Below, piece by piece: positions 27,849 to 38,724 of a stretch of 64,000 nucleotides of DNA. This DNA is from Halioglobus sp. (GTDB taxonomy: Bacteria; Pseudomonadota; Gammaproteobacteria; Pseudomonadales; Halieaceae). A program made the translations under genes and the position numbers. The DNA is taken from contig JAGRIH010000043.1 in NCBI GenBank assembly GCA_020443345.1, positions 45,034-109,033 on the forward strand, in the 5' to 3' direction. Below the pieces are notes generated by a model. That model worked only from the letters and a program-made list of their open reading frames with translations. It made no database searches and was not told where the DNA came from. Position 1 is the first letter of the stretch. Each line of letters opens with the position of its first letter.

Positions 27849-28283
27849 ATGCAAGCGACAGTGAAGTGGGTCGATGGCGCCATGTTTGCCGGCGAGTCCG
27901 GCAGCGGCCACACGGTGGTCATGGACGGGCCGCAGGATCTGGGCGGCCGCAACATGGGGCCGCGGCCGATGGAAATGCTGCTGCTGGGCACCGGCGGCTG
28001 TGCTGTTTACGACGTGCTGGCCATGTTGAAAAAATCCCGCCAGCAGGTGGTGGATTGCCGCGTGGAGCTGACCGCGGAGCGGGCCGACGCGGTGCCTGCG
28101 GTGTTTACCGGCATCGGGATGCACTTCGTGGTGACCGGAGTGAACCTGAAGGAGAGCCAAGTCAAGCGCGCGGTGGAGTTATCGGCGCAAAAGTACTGTT
28201 CCGCCTCGATTATGCTGGGTGCGGCCGGCGTCGCCATCCGCCACAGCTATGAACTCGTGGAGTTCCGTGCCGGGCCCAAGTGA
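27849..28283 (+). CDS. OsmC/YhfA-family protein
   Basis: 144 residues. OsmC fold with one Cys in LGTGGCAVYDVLAMLKKSRQ and a second in AQKYCSASIMLG, the two redox Cys of the superfamily; the VTGVNLKESQVKRAVELS helix lies between. The short YhfA-like version accompanies crp in many gammaproteobacteria. Members can reduce organic peroxides, but physiological roles for YhfA types are poorly defined. AGGAG precedes the ATG. Its 3' side leads directly into the ERIC-like element. Confidence 0.88.
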   Translation: MQATVKWVDGAMFAGESGSGHTVVMDGPQDLGGRNMGPRPMEMLLLGTGGCAVYDVLAMLKKSRQQVVDCRVELTAERADAVPAVFTGIGMHFVVTGVNLKESQVKRAVELSAQKYCSASIMLGAAGVAIRHSYELVEFRAGPK

Positions 28284-28301
28284 CTCGAATTTAGCGCTTA
28301 A

Positions 28302-28444
28302 AGGGCGCCTCCATAAATAGTGATTTTCGCGTCCTGGCGAGGAAGGACCGCGCGCAGGGAAGGAGCATATACAATAATATGTGACTGACCGAGCACGGAC
28401 CTGACGCTGCCAGGGCGTGAAAAGTGCATCTATAGAAGTGCCCT
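28302..28444. repeat. ERIC-like imperfect palindromic element (143 bp)
   Basis: The ends form an imperfect inverted repeat: agggcgcctccataaat on the left against agggcacttctatagat read from the right, with matching resuming at ttttcgcgtcctggc/ttttcacgccctggc, about 26 of 38 positions overall. The centre (28361-28394) reads aggagcatatacaa...gtgactgaccgagc, closely like the ERIC core AGGAGC-TA..-GTGACTG-GAGC. Length fits ERIC elements (about 127 bp in enterics). The right tip supplies two bases of the coq7 stop codon. It stands where Pseudomonas carries speD. Judged by eye against memory of the ERIC consensus. Confidence 0.6.
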
Positions 28445-29087
28445 AAATTCGATAGCTGCTGCTGGTCATCACCTGCGCCACCGCGCTCATGGCGTCCTTG
28501 ACCGCGCGCGGCAAGTCACGGCCGCCGGCCCGCAGCGCGTTCTCACCGTGACGCTGTTCGTCCTCCAGCATCTGCTGCAGGATCAGTTGCGACTTGCGGT
28601 CGGCCTCGGGCAGGCGTTGCAGGTGGTCGCGCAAATGCCGGCACACGCGCTCCTCCGTGGCCGCGACAAAGCCCAGGCTGACCTCGTCGCCGATGGCCCC
28701 CGCCACGGCACCCAGGGCGAAGGACAGGCCATACCAGGCCGGGTTCAAAAAGCTGGCGCGGCTGTCCAGCTCGCGCAGGCGCTGTTCACACCACACCAGG
28801 TGGTCGATCTCTTCCTGTGCCGCCTGCTGCATGTCCCGACGCACGGCGGGCAGGCGGGCGGTCAGTGCCTGTCCCTGATAGAGCGCCTGGGCGCACACTT
28901 CGCCGCAGTGGTTGATCCGCATCAGTCCGGCCACATGGCGGCGTTCGGCCGCGGACAGCTCGGCTTCGGTGTGCCCCTGTGCCGGCGACGGCCGCGCCGC
29001 GCTGTGCCCGCGACTGCCGACGGTGCGCAGCACGCTATCGACCTCGCCAAGCAGTCGGTCCAGCAGTGACAGTCGACGGCGGCTCAC
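28443..29087 (-). CDS. coq7: Ubiquinone-biosynthesis diiron hydroxylase Coq7
   Basis: 214 residues from a GTG that overlaps the purD stop (GTGA). Diiron ligands are visible in NHCGEVCAQALYQGQ, QEEIDHLVWCEQRL, and the C-terminal EDEQRHGENAL. Hydroxylates the quinone ring late in ubiquinone synthesis, at the membrane face. The last gene of the run dusB-fis-purH-purD-coq7; its last residues run into the ERIC-like element. Confidence 0.95.
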   Translation of the reverse strand: MSRRRLSLLDRLLGEVDSVLRTVGSRGHSAARPSPAQGHTEAELSAAERRHVAGLMRINHCGEVCAQALYQGQALTARLPAVRRDMQQAAQEEIDHLVWCEQRLRELDSRASFLNPAWYGLSFALGAVAGAIGDEVSLGFVAATEERVCRHLRDHLQRLPEADRKSQLILQQMLEDEQRHGENALRAGGRDLPRAVKDAMSAVAQVMTSSSYRI

Positions 29088-30406
29088 AAGGTGGATTGCC
29101 CCCGGGCGGGCCGGTTCGACTGGAGCTGGCGCGCCACTGCGCGCCAGCCGATGTCGCGGCGCATCGTCATGTTGTTCCAGTGAATTTTTTCCGCCGCGCG
29201 GTAACAGGTCTGCTGTGCCTGCACGATGGTATCACCCAGGGCGGTGATGCACAGCACGCGGCCGCCGTTGGTGAGGACTTGATGCCTGTCGCCCAGTGCC
29301 GTGCCGCCATGGAATATCTTGACGGTGCGCTCAAACAGGGAATCCAGGCCGCTGATGGCATCCCCCCTGGCATAGCTGCCCGGGTAACCACCGGCGGCCA
29401 GCACCACGCCGATGGCGCAGCGCGGGTCCCACTGCGCCTCGCAGCGCTCGAGCGTGCCGTCCAGCGCGGCGTTACACAGCGCAACCAGGTCCGATTGCAG
29501 GCGCATCAGGATGGGCTGGGTTTCCGGGTCGCCAAAACGGCAGTTGTATTCAATCACGCGCGGCGCCCCCTCGCCGTCGATCATCAGCCCGGCGTACAGG
29601 AAGCCGGTGTAGGGGTTGCCCTCCGCGGCCATGCCGCCCACGGTGGGCAGGATGATCTCGTCCATGATGCGCCGGCCCACGGCCTCCGTTACCACGGGCG
29701 CCGGTGAGTAGGCGCCCATGCCGCCGGTGTTGGGCCCGTGATCGCCCTCATAGATGCGCTTGTGGTCCTGGCTGGTGGCCATGGGCAGCACGTGTTCGCC
29801 GTCCACCAGCGCGATGAAACTGGCCTCTTCCCCGTTGAGAAACTCTTCCACTACGATGCGGGAGCCGGCCGCGCCAAAGGCATTGCCGGACAGCATGTCC
29901 TCTACGGCTTCCCTGGCCTGCTCCGGAGTCTGCGCGATGATGACCCCCTTGCCGGCCGCCAGGCCGTCGGCCTTGATGACCAGCGGGACGCCCTGCTCCC
30001 CGATGTAGGCCAGCGCCGCATCGATATCGGTAAAGGTGGCGTAGGCTGCCGTCGGAATGGCGTGGCGGGCCAGGAAATCCTTGGTGAAGGACTTGGAGCC
30101 CTCCAGTTGCGCGGCGCCGCGGGAGGGCCCGAAACAGCGCAGCCCGCGCTCGCTGAAATAGTCGACAACGCCTTCGACCAGGGGCGCCTCCGGGCCGACG
30201 ATGGTGAGTTCGACGGCGTTGTCCCGCGCGAAATCCGCCAGGCCGGCAAAGTCCATGGCGTCCAGCGCGACGTTTTTCACACCCCATTCACCGGCAGTGC
30301 CGGCGTTGCCCGGCGCCACGTAAACGGTATCCACCGTCGCCGACTGGGCGACTTTCCAGGCCAGGGCGTGCTCGCGTCCACCGCTGCCGATTACCAGTAC
30401 GTTCAT
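29084..30406 (-). CDS. purD: Phosphoribosylamine-glycine ligase
   Basis: 440 residues from [20 protein letters not shown]; the longer frame upstream only reads antisense of purH. ATP-grasp features: [72 protein letters not shown] and [14 protein letters not shown]. The C-terminus after [12 protein letters not shown] is a little longer than usual. Joins phosphoribosylamine and glycine (second purine step). It follows purH by 11 bases and overlaps coq7 by 4. Confidence 0.97.
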   Translation of the reverse strand: MNVLVIGSGGREHALAWKVAQSATVDTVYVAPGNAGTAGEWGVKNVALDAMDFAGLADFARDNAVELTIVGPEAPLVEGVVDYFSERGLRCFGPSRGAAQLEGSKSFTKDFLARHAIPTAAYATFTDIDAALAYIGEQGVPLVIKADGLAAGKGVIIAQTPEQAREAVEDMLSGNAFGAAGSRIVVEEFLNGEEASFIALVDGEHVLPMATSQDHKRIYEGDHGPNTGGMGAYSPAPVVTEAVGRRIMDEIILPTVGGMAAEGNPYTGFLYAGLMIDGEGAPRVIEYNCRFGDPETQPILMRLQSDLVALCNAALDGTLERCEAQWDPRCAIGVVLAAGGYPGSYARGDAISGLDSLFERTVKIFHGGTALGDRHQVLTNGGRVLCITALGDTIVQAQQTCYRAAEKIHWNNMTMRRDIGWRAVARQLQSNRPARGQSTL

Positions 30407-30417
30407 GTCGGCAAATC

Positions 30418-31992
30418 TCAGTGGCGGAAATGGCGCATGCCGGTGAACACCATGGCCATGCCGTGCTCGTCGGCGGCGGCGATCACCTCCTCGTCGCGGA
30501 TCGAGCCGCCGGGCTGGATCACCGCGGCGATACCGGCTGCGCCGGCGTTGTCGATGCCGTCGCGGAACGGGAAGAAGGCATCCGAGGCCATCACCGAACC
30601 GCTGACGGCCAGGCCGGCGTGCTCGGCCTTGATCGCCGCGATACGGGCGGAGTTGACGCGGCTCATCTGGCCGGCGCCCACGCCGATGGTCTGACCGTTG
30701 GCGGCGTAGACGATGGCGTTGGACTTGACGAACTTGGCCACCTTCCAGGCGAACAGCAGGTCGCGCACTTGCTGCGCGCTGGGCTGCACCTTGCTCACCA
30801 CCCGCAAGTCGGCCGGACCGACCATGCCCAGATCGCGCTCCTGTACCAGAAGGCCGCCGTTGACGCGCTTGTAGTCCAGCGCCGGCACTGCGCCGCGCCA
30901 CTGACCGCAGACCAGCAGACGCACGTTTTTCCTGGCGGCGACGGCGGCGACGGCCGCCTCGCTCGCCGCGGGCGCGATGATGACCTCCACAAACTGGCGC
31001 TCGACGATGGCCGCGGCGGTGGCGGCGTCCAGTTCGCGGTTGAAGGCGATGATGCCGCCGAACGCGGATTCGGTGTCCGTGGCAAAGGCCCGGTCGTAGG
31101 CGCTGCCGATATCCTGCGCAATGGCCACACCGCAGGGGTTGGCGTGCTTGACGATGACGCAGGCCGGCTCATTGAAATTCTTGACACACTCCAGCGCGGC
31201 ATCGGTGTCGGCCACGTTGTTGTAGGACAGCGCCTTGCCCTGCAACTGACGGGCAGTGGCGATACCGGCCTCGGCGGGGCTGGCCTCCACGTAAAAGGCG
31301 GCTTTCTGGTGGGGGTTTTCGCCGTAGCGCATCTCCTGTGCCCGGTGGAACTGGGCGTTGAAGGTGCGCGGGAAAGACGCGGAGCCGCCCGGTACCAGGG
31401 TGCCGAAGTGGCTGGCGATGGCGCCGTCGTAGGCGGCGGTGTGCTCGAAGGCTTTGACTGCCAGGTCGAAACGGGTGGCCAGCGAGGTGGCGCCGTCGTG
31501 CCGGTGCATCTCGGCGAGGATTTGCGGGTAGTCCCCGGCGTTGACCACGATGTTGACGAAGCGGTGGTTCTTGGCCGCGGCGCGCACCATGGTGGGGCCG
31601 CCGATATCGATGTTCTCCACCGCGTCTTCCAGGCTGCAGTCGTCCCGGGCGACCGTGGCGGCAAAGGGGTAGAGGTTGACCACCACCATGTCGATGGCAT
31701 CGATATCGTGCTCGGCCAGTGCCGCGTCATCCTGCCCGCGGCGGGCCAGGATGCCCCCGTGGATTTTGGGGTGCAGTGTCTTTACCCGGCCGTCCATCAT
31801 CTCGGGAAACCCGGTGTAGCTGGCCACCTCTACCACGTCCAGTCCGTGCTCGCGCAACAGGCGATAGGTGCCCCCGGTCGACAGCAGCTGTATCCCCAGC
31901 TCGCGCAGCGCACTGGCGAACTCCACGATGCCCGTCTTGTCGGACACGCTGAGCAGGGCGCGCTTCACCCTGACGAAATTGGCCTCACTCAT
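30418..31992 (-). CDS. purH: AICAR formyltransferase/IMP cyclohydrolase
   Basis: 524 residues. N-terminal MGS-like cyclohydrolase domain ([51 protein letters not shown]) and C-terminal AICAR transformylase domain with the catalytic KHANPCG and [11 protein letters not shown]. Catalyses the last two steps to IMP. Starts 9 bases after fis. In enterics purHD is controlled by PurR; I did not see a recognisable operator in the short gap. Confidence 0.98.
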   Translation of the reverse strand: MSEANFVRVKRALLSVSDKTGIVEFASALRELGIQLLSTGGTYRLLREHGLDVVEVASYTGFPEMMDGRVKTLHPKIHGGILARRGQDDAALAEHDIDAIDMVVVNLYPFAATVARDDCSLEDAVENIDIGGPTMVRAAAKNHRFVNIVVNAGDYPQILAEMHRHDGATSLATRFDLAVKAFEHTAAYDGAIASHFGTLVPGGSASFPRTFNAQFHRAQEMRYGENPHQKAAFYVEASPAEAGIATARQLQGKALSYNNVADTDAALECVKNFNEPACVIVKHANPCGVAIAQDIGSAYDRAFATDTESAFGGIIAFNRELDAATAAAIVERQFVEVIIAPAASEAAVAAVAARKNVRLLVCGQWRGAVPALDYKRVNGGLLVQERDLGMVGPADLRVVSKVQPSAQQVRDLLFAWKVAKFVKSNAIVYAANGQTIGVGAGQMSRVNSARIAAIKAEHAGLAVSGSVMASDAFFPFRDGIDNAGAAGIAAVIQPGGSIRDEEVIAAADEHGMAMVFTGMRHFRH

Positions 31993-32001
31993 GTTGACGT
32001 C

Positions 32002-32316
32002 CTAGTTCGATATCAGGTTGTACTGCTTCAGTTTCTTGCGCAGGGTACCGCGATTCAGGCCGAGCATCAGCGATGCCCGGGTCTGGTTGTTGCGGGTATA
32101 GGCCATGATCTCCTGCAGCAGCGGCGCCTCGATTTCGGTCAATACCATCTGGTAGACATCGGTGGACATCTGGCCGTCGAGTTCGTGCAGGTAGTGGCGC
32201 ACGGCGGCGGTCACCGAGTCGCGCAGGCTCTGGGCGGGGGTGGCTGGCGCGGCGGGATCGTTGGCCGCGGCGGGTGCATCCTTGAGCGGCGGATGCAGGG
32301 GGTCAGTACTGCTCAT
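32002..32316 (-). CDS. fis: DNA-binding protein Fis
   Basis: 104 residues, close to the usual 98. The first 35 are Ala/Pro-rich; then dimerising helices and the C-terminal [29 protein letters not shown], highly conserved in Fis. A nucleoid protein that bends DNA and stimulates rRNA promoters such as those at the right edge of this window. Its ATG overlaps the dusB stop by 4 bases, the classical dusB-fis arrangement. Downstream purH-purD likely share the message. Confidence 0.97.
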   Translation of the reverse strand: MSSTDPLHPPLKDAPAAANDPAAPATPAQSLRDSVTAAVRHYLHELDGQMSTDVYQMVLTEIEAPLLQEIMAYTRNNQTRASLMLGLNRGTLRKKLKQYNLISN

Positions 32317-33314
32317 GCTGCAAGTATCTCGTCGTGTTGCGTGCGTTGCAGTTGCGCCAGAAAGGTCAGTTGTTCCTGGGGCAGACGCAGGCTGTTGAAC
32401 AGGCGGCGCTCACCGCTGCGCTCCACCCCGGGCTGCGGGTGCCGGGCCTGCAGGTACCAGGCGACGTGTTTGCGCGCGATGCGCACACCGGTGAAGTCGC
32501 CGTAAAAACGGTGCAGCGCGGCGACGTGTTCGCGCACGATGCGCAGCTGCTCGCCGGGGGCGGGCGCCGCGGGCACCTGGCCGGATTCCAGGTAGGCGGC
32601 GATCTGCCCGCACAGCCAGGGCCGGCCACGGGCGGCGCGACCGACCATCACGCCGGCCGCGCCGGTGTGGGCAAGGACCGCCGCAGCGCGCTCGGGCGAG
32701 TCGATATCGCCGTTGGCAAACACCGGGAAGGCGGTGGCCGCGACGATGGCGGCAATGGTGTCGTATTCGGCGTCGCCGCTGAAGCCGCAGGCGCGGCTGC
32801 GGCCGTGCACGGCCAGCGCGGCGATACCCGCGTCCTCGGCGATGCGGGCGATGCTCACGCCGTTGCGCTGCGCCGGGCTGGAGCCGGTGCGTATTTTCAA
32901 GGTGACCGGCACGTCGACGGCGGCCACCACGGCCGCGAGAATGGATCGCACCAGGGCCTCGTCGGCCAGCAGGGCCGATCCGGCCGCCTTGCGGCACACC
33001 TTTTTGGCCGGACAACCCATGTTGATATCGATGATCTGTGCGCCGCGCGCCACGTTGTACTGCGCCGCCGCGGCCATCTGCGCGGGGTCGCTGCCCGCAA
33101 TCTGTACCGAGCGCGGCTGCGTTTCGCCAGCGTGCGTGGCGCGCATCCGGGTCTTGCGCGAGCCGCGCAGGCGCGGGTTGCAGCTGATCATCTCGGAGAC
33201 CGCCAGGCCGGCACCAAAACGGGCGCACAGGCGGCGAAACGGCAGATCGGTGACCCCCGCCATGGGCGCCAGCGCCACGCGGTTGATCAGTTTGTGCTGT
33301 CCGATCTGCAACAT
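32313..33314 (-). CDS. dusB: tRNA-dihydrouridine synthase B
   Basis: 333 residues from MLQIGQHKL; the 27 extra upstream residues of the longer frame are not family-like. FMN TIM barrel with [36 protein letters not shown]-type region, [19 protein letters not shown] with the catalytic Cys, TLKIRTG and [17 protein letters not shown]. Reduces uridines of the tRNA D-loop. First gene of the fis run; 105 bases separate it from the prmA stop. Confidence 0.96.
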   Translation of the reverse strand: MLQIGQHKLINRVALAPMAGVTDLPFRRLCARFGAGLAVSEMISCNPRLRGSRKTRMRATHAGETQPRSVQIAGSDPAQMAAAAQYNVARGAQIIDINMGCPAKKVCRKAAGSALLADEALVRSILAAVVAAVDVPVTLKIRTGSSPAQRNGVSIARIAEDAGIAALAVHGRSRACGFSGDAEYDTIAAIVAATAFPVFANGDIDSPERAAAVLAHTGAAGVMVGRAARGRPWLCGQIAAYLESGQVPAAPAPGEQLRIVREHVAALHRFYGDFTGVRIARKHVAWYLQARHPQPGVERSGERRLFNSLRLPQEQLTFLAQLQRTQHDEILAA

Positions 33315-33419
33315 CGAGAGCGCTTGCCAGATGGTCTGAAAAAAGAGGCCGTATGATACTCGCTGGCTGTGGCGCAAGAAAGGCGTTGCGCACAAAAAAG
33401 CCCCTCGTGCTGCGCTACA

Positions 33420-34325
33420 TCATGCTTTGGCTGGTTTTTTCTGCACTCTGCCGCGCAGGCATACCCAACCGTCGCGCTGCGCCGCCACCTGCAGTTTGAT
33501 GTGCGGCGCGTAGTGCGCGCAGAGCGTCTGCGCCTGGGTGGCCAGCAGCCCCGACAGCAGCAACGTGCCGCCGGGGCGGAGGAAGCGCAGCAGGGTGTCC
33601 GACAGTTCGAGCAGTGGTCCCGCCAGGATATTGGCGATCACCAGGTCGGCGCGGCGCGCCCATTCCCGCCCATGGTGAGCTTCCGGCAAGGCCACCTGCA
33701 GGCACTCCCCGGGCAGGTCGTTGCGGTTGGCATTGTCGCGGGTGGCGGCCAGCGCCTGGGGGTCGTGGTCCACGCACAGCGCCCGCCGCGCCCCGAGCTT
33801 TACCGCCGCGACCGCGAGGATGCCCGAGCCGCAACCGTAGTCCACCACGACGCTGCCGGCCAGCGCCATGCCGTCCAGCTCGCACAGGCACAGGGCCGTG
33901 GTTGGATGGGTGCCGGTGCCGAAGGCGAGACCCGGGTCCAGCAGCAGGTTGACCGCCTGTGGTTCCGGCGGCGCCAGCCAGCTCGGGCATACCCACAGGC
34001 GCCGCCCGAACCGCATGGGCCGGTAGTGCTGCATCCACTCGCGCTCCCAGTTCTTGTCCTCCAGAATCTCGACGCGTTGGTTGGACTGCTGCAGCAGCGC
34101 GGCGGGAAAGGCGCGCAGCACGGCGTGCATGTCGGTATCCGCGGGGTACAGGCCGGTGAGCCGGATCTGGCGCCACAGCGGGGTCTCCCCCACGGCGGGT
34201 TCCAGTACCGCCTGGTCGGCGTTGTCTTCCAGGGTGACGGCGACCGCGCCGGCCTCGAGCAGCAGCGCTTCCAGCGCCGTCACGTTGTCCGGATGGGTGT
34301 CCAGACGCAGCTGTAACCAGGTCAC
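33420..34325 (-). CDS. prmA: Ribosomal protein L11 methyltransferase
   Basis: 301 residues if the GTG of V-T-W-L-Q-L is the start; this matches the usual MxWLQL opening, so I reject the longer frame to 34478. N-terminal substrate domain, then a class-I SAM fold: VVDYGCGSGILAVAAVKLGA, ALCVDHDPQALAATRDNA, DLVIANILAGPLLEL. Trimethylates L11. Same strand as accC, 86 bases downstream of it, in the conserved accB-accC-prmA order. Confidence 0.95.
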   Translation of the reverse strand: MTWLQLRLDTHPDNVTALEALLLEAGAVAVTLEDNADQAVLEPAVGETPLWRQIRLTGLYPADTDMHAVLRAFPAALLQQSNQRVEILEDKNWEREWMQHYRPMRFGRRLWVCPSWLAPPEPQAVNLLLDPGLAFGTGTHPTTALCLCELDGMALAGSVVVDYGCGSGILAVAAVKLGARRALCVDHDPQALAATRDNANRNDLPGECLQVALPEAHHGREWARRADLVIANILAGPLLELSDTLLRFLRPGGTLLLSGLLATQAQTLCAHYAPHIKLQVAAQRDGWVCLRGRVQKKPAKA

Positions 34326-34411
34326 GACTGCAACCCTCGCAAGCGGGGCGTGGTGTATACAGCGCCGCCCGGACGCGGTGCGCTGCCGGGCGTTTGCATC
34401 GGTGCCGCGGC

Positions 34412-35758
34412 TCAGTCTTCCAGCTTGCTTTCCAGGTAGTGGATGCTCACTCCACCGGCCTGGAACGCCTTGTCGCACACCAGCTCCTGGTGCAGCGGCG
34501 CGTTGGTGCGAATGCCGTCGACCACCAGCTCGTCCAGCGCCTGGCGCATCCTGGCCAGCGCCACCTGGCGACTCTCGCCAAAGGTGATGATCTTGGCGAT
34601 CAGCGAGTCGTAGTACGGTGGTACCGTGTAGCCGTCATACAGGTGTGAATCCACCCGCACTCCCAGTCCCCCGGGGGCGTGGAAGGTGGTGACCAGGCCC
34701 GGCGAGGGCAGAAAGGTGCGCGGGTCCTCGGCGTTGATGCGGCACTCGAAGGCGTGGCCGTGGAAGCTGATGTCCTGCTGCGTCATGGACAGGGGCAGGC
34801 CGCTGGCAATGCGCAGTTGCTCCTTGACGATATCGATGCCGGTAATCATCTCCGTCACCGGGTGCTCCACCTGTACCCGGGTATTCATCTCGATGAAATA
34901 AAAGCCGCCGTCCTCGTACAGAAACTCGAAGGTACCGGCGCCGCGGTAGCCGATCTCGATGCAGGCGTTGACGCAGGCTTCGGCCACCTGCTGGCGCAGG
35001 TCGTGGGGTATGTCCGGCGCCGGCGCTTCTTCGAGCACCTTCTGGTGGCGGCGCTGCAGCGAGCAGTCGCGATCGCCCAGGTGCACCGCGTGGCCCTGGC
35101 CGTCCGCCAGCACCTGGATTTCCACATGCCGCGGTTTTTGCAGAAATTTCTCCAGGTAGACCACGTCCGAACCAAATGCCGCCGCGGCCTCGGACTGGGT
35201 GACCTGTACTGAGTTGAGCAGCGCTGCTTCGTTGTGTACCACGCGCATGCCGCGGCCGCCGCCGCCGGCCGCCGCCTTGACGATCACCGGGTAGCCGATG
35301 CGGCGCGCAATCCCCAGGGTGCGTTCGCTGTCGCCATCGAGCGGGCCGTCGGAGCCGGGGACGGTGGGCACACCGGCCTTTTTCATCGCCTCGATGGCGG
35401 AGACTTTGTCCCCCATCAGGCGGATCGTATCGGCCCGGGGGCCGACAAAAATAAACCCGCTTTTCTCGACCTGGTCCGCGAAGTCGGCATTTTCCGCCAG
35501 GAAGCCGTAGCCGGGGTGTACCGCGCTGGCGTTGGTGACCTCGGCGGCACTGATGATGGCCGGGACGTTGAGATAGCTTTCCATGGACGGCGCCGGCCCG
35601 ATACAGACCGCTTCATCCGCCAGGCGCACGTGCTTCAGGTTGCGATCGGCCAGGGAGTGTACGGCCACTGTCTTGATGTCCAGTTCCTTGCAGGCGCGCA
35701 GCACACGCAGTGCTATCTCACCGCGATTGGCGATGAGTACCTTGTCCAAGATAGGCAT
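34412..35758 (-). CDS. accC: Biotin carboxylase subunit of acetyl-CoA carboxylase
   Basis: 448 residues, normal length. [20 protein letters not shown], then the Gly-rich ATP lid [37 protein letters not shown], and catalytic [20 protein letters not shown]. Carboxylates biotin carried by AccB using ATP and bicarbonate, the first step of fatty-acid synthesis. Starts 36 bases after accB and is surely co-transcribed with it. Confidence 0.98.
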   Translation of the reverse strand: MPILDKVLIANRGEIALRVLRACKELDIKTVAVHSLADRNLKHVRLADEAVCIGPAPSMESYLNVPAIISAAEVTNASAVHPGYGFLAENADFADQVEKSGFIFVGPRADTIRLMGDKVSAIEAMKKAGVPTVPGSDGPLDGDSERTLGIARRIGYPVIVKAAAGGGGRGMRVVHNEAALLNSVQVTQSEAAAAFGSDVVYLEKFLQKPRHVEIQVLADGQGHAVHLGDRDCSLQRRHQKVLEEAPAPDIPHDLRQQVAEACVNACIEIGYRGAGTFEFLYEDGGFYFIEMNTRVQVEHPVTEMITGIDIVKEQLRIASGLPLSMTQQDISFHGHAFECRINAEDPRTFLPSPGLVTTFHAPGGLGVRVDSHLYDGYTVPPYYDSLIAKIITFGESRQVALARMRQALDELVVDGIRTNAPLHQELVCDKAFQAGGVSIHYLESKLED

Positions 35759-35794
35759 GTCGTGTTCCTCTGTCGGGCGCGTGCCGGGCTGTTG

Positions 35795-36250
35795 TTAAAC
35801 GATGCAGAACAGGGGCTGGTCGAATTCCACCGGCTCCCCGTTGTCGACCAGGATGGCCTCTACCGTGCCGGCCTTGTCCGCCTCGATCTGGTTCATCATT
35901 TTCATCGCTTCGACAATGCAGATCACGTCCCCGACCTTCACCGTCTGGCCCACTTCGACGAAGGGAGCGGAGGTGGGGGAGGGCGAGCGATAGAACGTTC
36001 CCACCATCGGCGAGCGCACGGTGTGCCCTCGGCTGGGCGGGGCCTCTTCGGCAGCCGGCGCCGGGGCCGGTGGAGGCGGCGGCACGTAGGCAGGCGGCGG
36101 CGCGTAGGCAGCCGCGGCCTGGGCACCGGCCAGGAGCTGGGCGCTGTTGCGGCTGATGCGCACCGATTCCTCGCCCTCCTTTATTTCGATCTCATCGATA
36201 TTGGACTCCTCCAGCAGCTCGATCAGTTTTTTTACCTTGCGAATGTCCAT
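35795..36250 (-). CDS. accB: Biotin carboxyl carrier protein
   Basis: 151 residues. Short N-terminal domain ([20 protein letters not shown]), a Pro/Ala-rich linker (about 50-75) and a C-terminal biotinyl domain with [13 protein letters not shown]; the first Lys of EAMKMM is the biotin site. GTFYRSPSP and [14 protein letters not shown] are typical. Shuttles carboxybiotin between AccC and the carboxyltransferase. It lies 23 bases after aroQ. Confidence 0.97.
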   Translation of the reverse strand: MDIRKVKKLIELLEESNIDEIEIKEGEESVRISRNSAQLLAGAQAAAAYAPPPAYVPPPPPAPAPAAEEAPPSRGHTVRSPMVGTFYRSPSPTSAPFVEVGQTVKVGDVICIVEAMKMMNQIEADKAGTVEAILVDNGEPVEFDQPLFCIV

Positions 36251-36273
36251 AGTGCAGTCTCTCGAGGTGTTGT

Positions 36274-36717
36274 TTATGGTTGTTCCAGTGCGCTCAGGGC
36301 CCCCTGCAGCCCGAGCTCATAACCCTGCGCTCCCAGCCCGCAAATCACACCGTGCGCCAGATCCGAAAAGTAGGAGTGGCGGCGGAACTGCTCTCGCGCA
36401 TGGGTGTTTGACAGGTGGATCTCAATGAACGGAATGGCCACGGCAGCCAGCGCGTCGCGCAACGCCACACTGGTGTGGGTGAAAGCGGCGGGATTGATCA
36501 GGATGAAATTCACACCCTCGCGCGGCGCTTCGTGTATCCGCTCGATCAGTTCATACTCGGCGTTGCTCTGCATGTGCAGCAGGTGATGGCCGCGCTCGCG
36601 CGCCACCTGCTGCAGACGCTGATTGATTGCGGCCAGCGTGACGCTGCCGTAAACGTCGGGTTCGCGCGATCCCAGCAGGTTGAGATTGGGTCCGTGCAGT
36701 ACGAGAATGGTGGCCAT
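36274..36717 (-). CDS. aroQ: Type II 3-dehydroquinate dehydratase
   Basis: 147 residues. [20 protein letters not shown] places the catalytic Tyr; [16 protein letters not shown] and [19 protein letters not shown] carry the active-site His and Arg. Dodecameric type II enzyme of the shikimate route, which feeds chorismate to trpE. First gene of the aroQ-accB-accC-prmA run; the 201 bases upstream, shared with the dsbD 3' end, should hold its promoter, which I could not pin down. Confidence 0.97.
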   Translation of the reverse strand: MATILVLHGPNLNLLGSREPDVYGSVTLAAINQRLQQVARERGHHLLHMQSNAEYELIERIHEAPREGVNFILINPAAFTHTSVALRDALAAVAIPFIEIHLSNTHAREQFRRHSYFSDLAHGVICGLGAQGYELGLQGALSALEQP

Positions 36718-36918
36718 GCCAGTGGCACTCCAGATTCAAAAGGAGCGAGCGCGAAAAAGTGTGGCGCAAATTCCACCGACTGTCCATGCTTTTCGCTTAT
36801 TCGTGGAATTTTGCCAGCATTTAGGGGTGGATTTGCAGAAGTTAGCTTGTTTTAACAGTTGCCTGTCTGTGTTCCGGGAGGCCGGTACGGCGCCGCTATA
36901 AAGTACCTGCAGCGGCTG

Positions 36919-38724
36919 TCACCACCGCCGATCGGCCCATGCACTGGCGCCGTCAACCGATACAATACCCGGCGCGCTGTCCGGCGCCGCCGCGCTCAGC
37001 GCATGCAAAACGGTGTCTTTGGTCAGCAACTGCGGCAACACCAGCGGTTCCCGGTTCGGATCGGCGGGGTACATCACGTACAACGGGATGCCGGTGCGGC
37101 CGTGTTGCTCCAGGAAGCCGGCGATGGCCGCATCGTAGTTGGTCCAGTCGGCGACCATATACACCACGTCGCGCGCGGCAAAGGCCTGCGCCACCTCGCT
37201 GGTGTGCAGTACCGCTTTTTCATTGGCGATACAGGTGATGCACCAGTCGGCGGTGACATCCACAAAAACCGCCTGTCCGGCCCCGCGCAGTTGCGCCAGG
37301 CGCTCTGCGGACCAGGCCACCCGGCCCGCGGCCAGGGCCGGGGAGGTCTCGCGGGCGTCATCGAGAGTGCGCCAGGAGCCCAGTGCCGCCGCGCCGAGCA
37401 GGCAGATCACAGCCAACAGCCTCTGCCAGCCGGCAAAGCGCCACAGCCACAGGCCCAGGGCCAGCACCAGCACGCCGAGCAGCGCGGCGCCCATGGTGTT
37501 CACCCCGGTCTGTCTGCCGGCCACCCACAGCAGCCAGATGGCTGTGGCGTACAGGGGGAAGGCCAGCAACTGCTTGAGAGTTTCCATCCACGGGCCGGGC
37601 CGGGGCAGCAGGCGGCGCGCGGTGGTGCTGTAGCTGAGCAGCAACAGCGGCGCGGCCATGCCCGCACCGAGAGCGGCAAATATCAGCAGACCCACCGGCA
37701 CGCTCTGGGTGAGCGCAAATCCAAGCGCGGTTCCCATAAACGGTGCGGTGCAGGGGCTGGCGACGACCACCGCCAGTACGCCGGTGAAAAAACTGCCGCT
37801 GAAGCCGCCCCGCTCGACCAGTGTGCTGCCGGTGTTCATTACCTTGCCGCCCAACTGGATCAGCCCCGAGAGGGACAGGCCCATCGCCACAAACAGGTAG
37901 GCCAGGGCGATCACAAAGCCCGGGGACTGCAACTGGAAACCCCAGCCGACCGCCCTTCCCGCCTGCTGCAGCGCGGCGAGCAGGGCGGCCGCCAGCACGA
38001 AACTGGCTACCACTCCGGCCGCGTACACCCAGCCGTGCAGGTGGCGGTCGTGATCGGAACTGCGGGCGAAGCTCAGCACTTTCAGCGAGAGGATGGGAAA
38101 CACACAGGGCATGAGGTTCAAAATGGCACCCCCTGCGAATGCCAGCAGCGCCATGTACAGCAGCGAGCGATCCGCACTGCGTGTCGCGCGCGTCTCGCCA
38201 ACGCGGTTGCGGGCGCCGGGCGGGTCGATGGGCAGCGCGGTGCCGGCGGCAAAATCCAGTGAGAAGTACTGCGTGCGGGGAGGGTAACACAGGCCCGCGT
38301 CGGCGCAGCCCTGGGAGGTGACCGTGAGCACGGCCTGTTGCGGCTGCGACCGCGGCTCGAGAGTGATGTCAGCGCTGTCATAGTAAACCTGCGTCTGTCC
38401 AAAGTACTCGTCGCTGCGCTCCAGCGCGGGCGGCAGGTCGGCGGCCAGTTCGATGGGCCCGGCTGCGTCCTCCAGAGTGAAGGACAGGCGATGCCGGTAG
38501 AGGTAGTAGCGCTCTGCGATCTGCCAATAAAGGCGCAGGCTGCCATTTTCCTGGATGTCCACCGCCAGTTGATAAGCCTGCTCGACCGGCAGGAAGCGCG
38601 CAGTCGCAGCCGCGGCACCAAACGGGTCCCGCGCCAGCGTCGCCTCCCCGCGGGCGTAACTCACCGAACTGCCAGTACCACAAATGACGCTGCACAGCAG
38701 CAGGGCCGCGAACAAGGCGCGCAT
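36919..38724 (-). CDS. dsbD: Thiol:disulfide interchange protein DsbD
   Basis: 601 residues. Signal peptide, then the periplasmic alpha domain with CADAGLC (about 145); eight-helix beta domain with Cys in LNLMPCVFPILSLK and VVASPCTAPFMG; and a thioredoxin-like gamma domain with DWCITC (about 505). All three Cys pairs are intact, so it should pass electrons from cytoplasmic thioredoxin to the periplasm. Divergent from the copper-chaperone gene (174 bases between the starts). Confidence 0.96.
   Translation of the reverse strand: MRALFAALLLCSVICGTGSSVSYARGEATLARDPFGAAAATARFLPVEQAYQLAVDIQENGSLRLYWQIAERYYLYRHRLSFTLEDAAGPIELAADLPPALERSDEYFGQTQVYYDSADITLEPRSQPQQAVLTVTSQGCADAGLCYPPRTQYFSLDFAAGTALPIDPPGARNRVGETRATRSADRSLLYMALLAFAGGAILNLMPCVFPILSLKVLSFARSSDHDRHLHGWVYAAGVVASFVLAAALLAALQQAGRAVGWGFQLQSPGFVIALAYLFVAMGLSLSGLIQLGGKVMNTGSTLVERGGFSGSFFTGVLAVVVASPCTAPFMGTALGFALTQSVPVGLLIFAALGAGMAAPLLLLSYSTTARRLLPRPGPWMETLKQLLAFPLYATAIWLLWVAGRQTGVNTMGAALLGVLVLALGLWLWRFAGWQRLLAVICLLGAAALGSWRTLDDARETSPALAAGRVAWSAERLAQLRGAGQAVFVDVTADWCITCIANEKAVLHTSEVAQAFAARDVVYMVADWTNYDAAIAGFLEQHGRTGIPLYVMYPADPNREPLVLPQLLTKDTVLHALSAAAPDSAPGIVSVDGASAWADRRW

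Noticed and set aside
30421..32505. Forward open frame of 694 codons opposite purH and fis
   Set aside because: Antisense of clear purH and fis genes; His/Gly/Asp-rich with no family match.
33364..33400. Possible terminator between prmA and dusB (hairpin gcgcaa/ttgcgc next to an A-run)
   Set aside because: On the coding strand the T-run precedes the hairpin rather than following it, so it does not fit a terminator for prmA.
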